In this document: one piece after another, positions 5,169-10,241 of the stretch
Position numbering within the stretch: the first letter of the stretch is position 1
Layout of the letters: the number at the start of each line of letters is the position of its first letter
Source: Chitinophaga pinensis
GTDB lineage: Bacteria > Bacteroidota > Bacteroidia > Flavobacteriales_D > Crocinitomicaceae
NCBI GenBank assembly: GCA_945897765.1
Contig: CAMDGP010000057.1
Coordinates: forward strand, 1 to 10,241
Reading direction: 5' to 3'
Length of the DNA: 10,241 nt
Made by a program: the position numbers and the translations under genes
Notes under the pieces: generated by a model
Told to the model about the DNA's origin: nothing
Databases searched by the model: none
Seen by the model: only the letters and a program-made list of their open reading frames with translations

Positions 5169-6200
5169 ATGCTTCAATTTCAAGATATAATCATCGATTG
5201 GTACGATAAAAACAAGCGTAATTTGCCTTGGCGCAACACCAATAATCCCTACTTTATCTGGTTGAGTGAGATTATTTTACAACAAACGCGTGTCGATCAA
5301 GGTCTTCCTTATTTTGAAAAATTCGTAAATCATTATCCTTCTGTTTATGAACTCGCTATCGCTGATGAACAAGAAATTTTAAATGATTGGCAAGGACTTG
5401 GTTACTATAGTCGAGCGAGAAATTTGCACAAAACGGCAAAAGAAGTGGTTGATATTTACAAGGGCGTGTTTCCTTCAACATACATCGAATTATTAAAACT
5501 CACCGGAATTGGGCCTTACACCGCAGCGGCAATTGCTTCCTTTGCATTTGATGAAGCTAAAGCGGTTGTTGATGGAAATGTCTATCGAGTGTTAAGTCGT
5601 GTTTTTGACATTGAGGAAGCAATTGATTCCACTCAAGGGAAAAAAACCTTTGAATCACTTGCTAATGAATTGATTGACAAGAACAATTCTGCAATTTACA
5701 ACCAGGCAATAATGGAATTTGGAGCGCTTCAATGTGTTCCTGTAAATCCTAGTTGTATTATTTGCCCACTTCAGTTTCAGTGTTTGGCTTATAAAAACAA
5801 AACCATCACCCAAAGACCTCTGAAATCAAAGAAAACCAAGGTCACTCCGCGCTATTTCGTTTATGTAGTCGAACTTTCTTCGAATCAGACAATTCGTATC
5901 GAAAAACGCAAAGAGAAAGGAATTTGGCAACATTTATATCAGTTTCCATTGCTAGAATTTATGTCAATCGAAGAGAAACAATCTTATCTAGCTAGTCTGA
6001 AATATAAATTTATTTCCAAAGAATACAAACACATTTTATCGCATCAACACCTTTTTGCTCATTTTGCAGTCGTTGAACCAACGATTAAAATTCCAGAAGA
6101 TCAACTAGAAATAGCACTTTCGGAATTATCAAATTTCCCTATTCCACGATTGATTGATAAATTTTGGGAAGAGCATAGTGGGTTGGTTGAGGGGTTATAA
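5169..6200 (+). CDS. mutY: Adenine DNA glycosylase MutY
   Basis: A 343-residue base-excision repair enzyme that removes adenine mispaired with 8-oxoguanine. Seen in order: LPWR (19-22); SEIILQQTRV (33-42), whose Glu34 is the catalytic acid; the helix-hairpin-helix LLKLTGIGPYTAAAI (108-122); the VDGNVYRVLSR segment with catalytic Asp135; and a [4Fe-4S] cluster ligand set Cys189-x6-Cys196-x2-Cys199-x5-Cys205, the canonical spacing. Residues about 226-335 form the NUDIX-like 8-oxoG recognition domain, with GIWQHLYQFP (251-260) and HILSHQHLFAHF (288-299). Length is normal. The ATG at 5169 gives the usual N terminus. It is divergent from hup over a 112-bp intergenic region; no good promoter box was found on the + strand there. 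Downstream there is no ssb or gld gene, although these often follow mutY in Bacteroidota. Confidence 0.96.
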   Translation: MLQFQDIIIDWYDKNKRNLPWRNTNNPYFIWLSEIILQQTRVDQGLPYFEKFVNHYPSVYELAIADEQEILNDWQGLGYYSRARNLHKTAKEVVDIYKGVFPSTYIELLKLTGIGPYTAAAIASFAFDEAKAVVDGNVYRVLSRVFDIEEAIDSTQGKKTFESLANELIDKNNSAIYNQAIMEFGALQCVPVNPSCIICPLQFQCLAYKNKTITQRPLKSKKTKVTPRYFVYVVELSSNQTIRIEKRKEKGIWQHLYQFPLLEFMSIEEKQSYLASLKYKFISKEYKHILSHQHLFAHFAVVEPTIKIPEDQLEIALSELSNFPIPRLIDKFWEEHSGLVEGL

Positions 6201-6220
6201 TTCTTTTTCCCTCCACCGCC

Positions 6221-6253
6221 TTGCCTTTACCTAAGCCTTAATCCCTATATTTG
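6221..6253 (+). promoter_or_regulatory. Promoter of the aminopeptidase-pdxA unit
   Basis: A perfect TATATTTG -7 box at 6246-6253 with a TTG -33 element at 6221-6223, 22 bp apart, in the range known for flavobacterial promoters. The predicted start falls near 6257-6260, leaving about 30 nt of leader before the ATG at 6290. The TTG at 6251 that could extend the ORF lies inside the -7 box and so cannot be the start codon of this transcript. Confidence 0.65.
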
Positions 6254-6289
6254 TACAATCTATTACTGACTTTTAAAATCCGCGATACA

Positions 6290-7690
6290 ATGATTGAAAT
6301 TAAACAAAATAAATCCGCGATTGAAGGCGTTGCTCTTGTCTTTATTATCGGTAAATCAACAAAGAAAAAACAAGAGTTTGCTGGACTTTCAATAGATATT
6401 ATCAAAGCATTTCAAGGTGATGCTGAAAAGAAATTTGACTTTTTTAAACTTCCTGCTGGATTTGTGTTTTTGGTGGATGAAAATCAAAACGCAGAAGATT
6501 TAAGAATCGCAGGTTCCAAAATTTTCGATTATATCAATAAAGAGAATGAATCCGTTCATATTCAAGGGGCTTCAAAATCTTCATTGGCAGTTGCAGAAGG
6601 AATTGCATTTAGTAGTTATGAGTTTAAACAACATTTTAGTAAACCAACTTTTCATAAATTAGCCACGATTTCAGTAAGTGATGAGGTGAGTGAAGCTAAA
6701 ATTTCCGAGTTAAACAATACCATAAAAGCTGTTTTCTGGGCTAGAACTTCTGTAAACACTCCTGTTTCACATTTGAACGCTGAGCAATTAGCTAATCAAA
6801 TTATAGAACTTGGAAACGAAGCAGGATTTCAAGTACAAGTGTTGGAAAAAACGCAAATTGAATCACTTAGAATGGGTGGTTTATTAGCGGTTAACAAAGG
6901 TTCTATCGACCCGCCAACGTTTACAATTGCAGAATACAAACCTAAAAAACCAGTAAATAAAAACCCGATTGTTCTAGTTGGTAAAGGGGTGGTTTACGAT
7001 ACAGGAGGATTGAGTTTAAAGCCAACTCCTGGGTCAATGGACACAATGAAAAGTGATATGGCTGGAGCTGCTGCTGTAGTTGGAGCTTTGTATTTGGCGG
7101 CTTTACAGAAATTAAACGTTCACATTATAGTGCTTGTTCCTGCGACTGATAATCGTCCAGGAGGAAACGCTTACACGCCGGGTGATGTAATTACAATGTT
7201 CGATGGAACAACAGTTGAAGTTTTAAATACGGATGCTGAAGGTCGAATGATTTTGGCAGATGCTTTAGCTTATTCTAAAAAATACAATCCAGAAATTGTG
7301 ATTGATGCTGCAACGCTTACAGGGTCTGCTGTTCGAGCAATTGGAACTGAAGCAAGTGTCATCATGGGAAATGCAAAAGACAAGTATTTTGAAAGCCTAG
7401 AAGAGGCAGGAAATGAAGTGCATGAGCGCGTTGTTCGTTTTCCTTTTTGGGATGATTATGGCAAACACATGAAATCGAAAATTGCTGATTTGAAAAATAT
7501 CGGCAGTGCAAATGCAGGAATGATTTCAGCAGGTAAATTCTTAGAACATTTTGCAAAATCCCCTTACATTCACATGGATGTTGCTGGTCCAACTTGGCTA
7601 GACGCAAAAGAGGATTACAAAGGACAAGGTGGAACTGGAGCAGGTGTGCGCTTGCTTTATCAATTTTTAAAAACTCATTACAGCAAATAA
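6290..7690 (+). CDS. pepA: Leucyl aminopeptidase, peptidase family M17
   Basis: A 466-residue cytosolic aminopeptidase counted from the ATG at 6290. M17 enzymes form hexamers with two divalent metals and remove N-terminal residues from peptides. The C-terminal catalytic domain has VGKGVVYDTGGLSLKP (Lys232, Asp237), MKSDMAGAAA (Asp256), and NTDAEGRMILADAL (Asp315, Glu317, Arg319), which match the metal ligands and catalytic Lys/Arg of E. coli PepA. There is one extra residue between Asp237 and Asp256 (TPGSMDTM). The N-terminal domain (about 1-150) is diverged, as is common in this phylum. The frame can be extended by 13 codons to a TTG at 6251, but that lies in the promoter box. pdxA begins 3 bp after the stop, so the two are surely co-transcribed. 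Family assignment is firm; the symbol is by homology only. Confidence 0.93.
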   Translation: MIEIKQNKSAIEGVALVFIIGKSTKKKQEFAGLSIDIIKAFQGDAEKKFDFFKLPAGFVFLVDENQNAEDLRIAGSKIFDYINKENESVHIQGASKSSLAVAEGIAFSSYEFKQHFSKPTFHKLATISVSDEVSEAKISELNNTIKAVFWARTSVNTPVSHLNAEQLANQIIELGNEAGFQVQVLEKTQIESLRMGGLLAVNKGSIDPPTFTIAEYKPKKPVNKNPIVLVGKGVVYDTGGLSLKPTPGSMDTMKSDMAGAAAVVGALYLAALQKLNVHIIVLVPATDNRPGGNAYTPGDVITMFDGTTVEVLNTDAEGRMILADALAYSKKYNPEIVIDAATLTGSAVRAIGTEASVIMGNAKDKYFESLEEAGNEVHERVVRFPFWDDYGKHMKSKIADLKNIGSANAGMISAGKFLEHFAKSPYIHMDVAGPTWLDAKEDYKGQGGTGAGVRLLYQFLKTHYSK

Positions 7691-7693
7691 TTA

Positions 7694-8776
7694 ATGGAAA
7701 AAGAAATTCTTTCATCTGAAAATATTAAAGTTGGAATTACCCTAGGTGATATCAACGGTATTGGCCCTGAAATTATCATTAAAGCATTGAAGGACAATCG
7801 TATATTAAGTGATATTACTCCCGTAATTTATGGTTCTTCAAAAGTGATTTCATTTTACAAAAAAACGCTTCAAATCCCTGAGTTTAGTTACCAAAATTGC
7901 CGAACTGGTGCTGAAATTCAAAACAAAAAAATCAATATTGTTAACTGTTGGGATGAAGAAGTGGATGTACAGCCTGGCGTTTCAAATGTCACAGGTGGTA
8001 AATATGCACTTCAATCTTTGGAAGCTGCAACTGCTGATTTAGCAGACGGAAAAATCGACGTTTTAGTTACTGCTCCTTTCTCAAAAGATGCAATGAAAAG
8101 TGCTGGTTTTGATTTCCCTGGTCATACTGAATACCTTGCAAAATATTCTAATGTTGATGAAGCATTGATGATTCTTGCTTCACCGTTTTTACGTGTCGCT
8201 TTGGTTACAACACACATTCCAATCAATGAAGTGAGTAAAGCCTTAACAAAAGATGCGATTTTAAGTAAAATCAAAGTGTTTGAAAATAGTTTGAAGCGTG
8301 ATTTTAACTTGGTTGGGCCAAAAATTGCTGTATTTGGTTTAAATCCACATGCAGGTGAAAATGGAAAAATTGGAATGGAAGAAAAAGAACAAATTATTCC
8401 AGCGATAAACGAGGCAAAAAGTGAAGGAATTTTAGCTTATGGTCCATTTGCAGCGGATGGTTTCTTTGGTTCAAATGCAAAAAATCAATTTGACGGTGTA
8501 CTTGCAATGTACCACGATCAAGGTTTAACAGCTTTCAAAGCACTTTCTTTTGAAGACGGAGTAAATTTTTCAGCTGGTTTACCAATTGTTAGAACTTCAC
8601 CGGACCACGGTACTGCTTTTGATATAGCAGGAAAAAATTTGGCTTCTGAATCATCTTTTAGAAGTGCTATTTACATGGCAATGGATATTTACAGAAATAG
8701 AAAATTTGTCAAACAAATAACAGAAAACCCACTTCAAATCAAAACAGAAATTGTTAGAGAAAGAAGAGAGTTTTAA
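7694..8776 (+). CDS. pdxA: 4-hydroxythreonine-4-phosphate dehydrogenase PdxA
   Basis: A 360-residue NAD-dependent enzyme that oxidises 4-phosphohydroxy-threonine in the DXP-dependent route to pyridoxal phosphate, supplying the substrate that PdxJ condenses with deoxyxylulose phosphate. Seen: GITLGDINGIGPEI (14-27), VTAPFSKDAMKSAGFDFPGHTEYL (125-148), TTHIP with His174, NPHAGENGKIG with His219, YHDQGLTAFKAL with His274, and RTSPDHGTAFDIAG (300-313). The spacing of the three metal-binding His (45 and 55 residues) equals that of E. coli PdxA (His166/211/266). Slightly longer than the E. coli enzyme because of N-terminal residues. The start codon lies 3 bp after the aminopeptidase stop, a tight operon, though no biochemical link between the two is obvious. 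Confidence 0.96.
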   Translation: MEKEILSSENIKVGITLGDINGIGPEIIIKALKDNRILSDITPVIYGSSKVISFYKKTLQIPEFSYQNCRTGAEIQNKKINIVNCWDEEVDVQPGVSNVTGGKYALQSLEAATADLADGKIDVLVTAPFSKDAMKSAGFDFPGHTEYLAKYSNVDEALMILASPFLRVALVTTHIPINEVSKALTKDAILSKIKVFENSLKRDFNLVGPKIAVFGLNPHAGENGKIGMEEKEQIIPAINEAKSEGILAYGPFAADGFFGSNAKNQFDGVLAMYHDQGLTAFKALSFEDGVNFSAGLPIVRTSPDHGTAFDIAGKNLASESSFRSAIYMAMDIYRNRKFVKQITENPLQIKTEIVRERREF

Positions 8777-8820
8777 GTGAATTCAGTTTTTAATCAATAG
8801 TTTAAATTAAAAAAGTTAAA

Positions 8821-10173
8821 GTGCGTTTCGAACTAACCAAAGATTTCCTTGAAGTTCTTCGTTTAAAAATAGCGGAGCATGAACTTTCATGGATTCGTGA
8901 AAACGTATTGGAGTTGCATTATGCTGAGATTGCCGAAATTCTTGATAAATTAACCAACGATGAGGCAAAATTGGTTTATTTCCTTGTAGATGAAGATTTA
9001 CAAGCAGATATCTTAATGGAATTAGAAGAAGAAGTGCGCGATCGTTTTCTGGCCTCACTTTCCACAAAAGAGTTTGCAGATCAGTTAGAAAACTTAGACT
9101 CAGATGATGCCGCCGACATTTTAGGGGATTTGCCAAATGAAAAAATTCAGGAAGTCATATCTCAAATGGAAGACGATGAAGCAGCTGAGGATATTGTTGA
9201 TTTATTGAATTACGACGAAGACACAGCTGGTGGTTTGATGCAAAAAGAATTTTTTCAAGCACAAATTGATTGGCCGGTAAATTATGCGTTGGAAGAATTA
9301 CGAAAACAAGCAGAGGACGTTGAAAAAGTTTATAATATTTTTGTTACAGATGAAAGTGATAAACTTCTAGGAGTTTTGTCCTTAAAACGTATTCTATTTG
9401 CTGGATCCGCAACAAAAATTGCTGATTTATTTCAATCAAAAAACATTATTTCTGTCAAAACTAGTGATTCAGTAGAGATTGTATCAGAAGTTATGGAAAA
9501 ATACGACTTAGTGTCAGTGCCTGTTGTGGATTATCAAAATAAACTTGTTGGAAGAATTACCTTAGACGACGTTGTAGATTTCATTAAAGAAGGAGCAGAT
9601 AAAGATTTCCAATTAGCGACAGGTATTACTGAGCCAATGGAATCAAATGCAAGTATTTGGCGCATTTCAAGAGCAAGATTGCCTTGGTTAATTATTGGTA
9701 TGTTTGGTGGCGTTTTGGGAGCGAATGTAATTTCTCGCTTCGAAGGAAGTATTACACAAATTCCTGCTCTTGCCTTTTTCATTCCATTAATTACAGCGAT
9801 GGGGGGGAATGTTGGTGTTCAATCTTCCGCAATCGTAGTTCAATCACTAGCTAGAGGAGATAAACACCTAGGAAAATTTCTTCCAAAAATTTTAAAGGAA
9901 GCATCTGTTGGTGTATTAAATGGTTTGCTTTTGGCAAGTATGATCTTTGGAATTGCTTGTGTTTTCGCAACTGTTCAACTTGGGTTTGTGGTTAGTTTAT
10001 CTTTATTTACTGTTATAATTTTCGCAGCAATTCTTGGAACTATTATTCCTTTAGTATTAAATAAATACAAAATAGATCCAGCCTTGGCAACTGGTCCGTT
10101 TATAACGACTTTAAATGATGTGATTGGATTATTTATCTATTTTACAATTGGAATGCTTCTTTTAGAGGTTTAG
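8821..10173 (+). CDS. mgtE: Magnesium transporter MgtE
   Basis: A 450-residue inner-membrane Mg2+ channel, the same length as the structurally studied Thermus protein. The N domain (about 15-135) is acidic and helical with the EIAEILDKL, DAADILGDLP and DDEAAEDIVDLL repeats; two CBS domains follow (about 138-255), then the plug helix and five predicted membrane segments between about 285 and 449. Landmarks are PLITAMGGNVGVQSSAIVVQ (322-341) in the pore and TTLNDVIG, whose Asp433 aligns with the selectivity-filter Asp432 of Thermus MgtE. The cytosolic domains sense Mg2+ and close the pore, so activity is likely controlled at protein level. The start is the GTG at 8821: an in-frame stop lies at 8803 with no ATG between. 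A run of seven G at 9801-9807 encodes Met-Gly-Gly in the pore motif. It lies 44 bp after pdxA and may be transcribed from the same promoter. Confidence 0.95.
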   Translation: MRFELTKDFLEVLRLKIAEHELSWIRENVLELHYAEIAEILDKLTNDEAKLVYFLVDEDLQADILMELEEEVRDRFLASLSTKEFADQLENLDSDDAADILGDLPNEKIQEVISQMEDDEAAEDIVDLLNYDEDTAGGLMQKEFFQAQIDWPVNYALEELRKQAEDVEKVYNIFVTDESDKLLGVLSLKRILFAGSATKIADLFQSKNIISVKTSDSVEIVSEVMEKYDLVSVPVVDYQNKLVGRITLDDVVDFIKEGADKDFQLATGITEPMESNASIWRISRARLPWLIIGMFGGVLGANVISRFEGSITQIPALAFFIPLITAMGGNVGVQSSAIVVQSLARGDKHLGKFLPKILKEASVGVLNGLLLASMIFGIACVFATVQLGFVVSLSLFTVIIFAAILGTIIPLVLNKYKIDPALATGPFITTLNDVIGLFIYFTIGMLLLEV

Positions 10174-10186
10174 TGAAGAAAAATAG

Positions 10187-10194
10187 TATTTTTG
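10187..10194 (+). promoter_or_regulatory. Putative -7 box of a promoter for the gene beyond the window
   Basis: TATTTTTG followed by CAACCCG fits the TAnnTTTG box and C-rich start region seen at the hup promoter. No clear -33 TTG is visible 17-23 bp upstream. It lies 14 bp after the mgtE stop, so it should serve the next + strand gene. Confidence 0.45.
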
Positions 10195-10209
10195 CAACCC
10201 GAAAAATAA

Positions 10210-10241
10210 TTAAGAATTAAGAATTAAGAATTAAGAATTAA
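10210..10241. repeat. Heptanucleotide tandem repeat (TTAAGAA)n, runs off window end
   Basis: Four perfect copies of TTAAGAA start at 10210, 10217, 10224 and 10231, followed by a partial TTAA at the last bases. The true copy number is unknown because the window ends here. It lies just downstream of a putative promoter box, thus probably in a leader or spacer. Confidence 0.9.

Noticed and set aside
7362..7715. 117-codon ORF on the - strand across the end of the aminopeptidase gene
   Set aside because: Overlaps the catalytic domain of a clear M17 enzyme and resembles no known protein.
8816..9136. 106-codon ORF on the - strand within mgtE
   Set aside because: Shadow of the MgtE N domain; no recognisable features.
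10210..10241. Heptamer array as the start of a CRISPR
   Set aside because: The units are 7 bp and directly adjacent without spacers, so it is a simple tandem repeat.

Overview
The window comes from an AT-rich genome of the Bacteroidota, most likely a flavobacterial lineage (order Flavobacteriales; a Fluviicola/Crocinitomicaceae-like member would fit, but that rank is inference). Three signs point this way: a secreted protein with a C-terminal type IX secretion (T9SS) sorting domain, several promoters of the Bacteroidota type (-7 box TAnnTTTG), and gene order hup / 30-residue basic ribosomal protein / rng beside a divergent mutY.

Layout. 1-668 (+): C-terminal part of a secreted di-heme cytochrome c peroxidase/MauG-family protein whose start lies outside the window. 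726-2093 (+): secreted YHYH-domain protein with a T9SS tail, probably co-transcribed. 2094-2478: no protein gene. It instead holds a consensus promoter, a 116-nt region closed by a 21-bp helix with internal helices carrying G-U pairs, a U-tract and a strong intrinsic terminator: a good candidate for an independent structured small RNA. Its size, architecture and lineage make a 6S-type RNA the first hypothesis, unproven here. 2479-5056 (-): recX, rng, a 30-codon gene for a mS38/bS22-like (AURKAIP1/COX24 domain) basic ribosomal protein, and hup. A perfect terminator follows hup, so hup is probably monocistronic, while the ribosomal protein, rng and recX lie close together. 5169-6200 (+): mutY, divergent from hup. 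6290-8776 (+): an M17 leucyl aminopeptidase and pdxA, 3 bp apart behind one consensus promoter. 8821-10173 (+): mgtE. 10174-10241: another TAnnTTTG promoter and a heptanucleotide tandem repeat running off the end.

Most protein genes are housekeeping: nucleoid structure and DNA repair (HU, MutY, RecX), RNA processing and translation (RNase G, small ribosomal protein), PLP synthesis, peptide turnover and Mg2+ homeostasis. The parts most worth a second look are the structured RNA locus at 2194-2401, the tiny ribosomal protein gene, the hairpin in the rng leader, and the pairing of a di-heme peroxidase with a His-rich secreted YHYH protein. No mobile element, CRISPR array, rRNA or tRNA was recognised.
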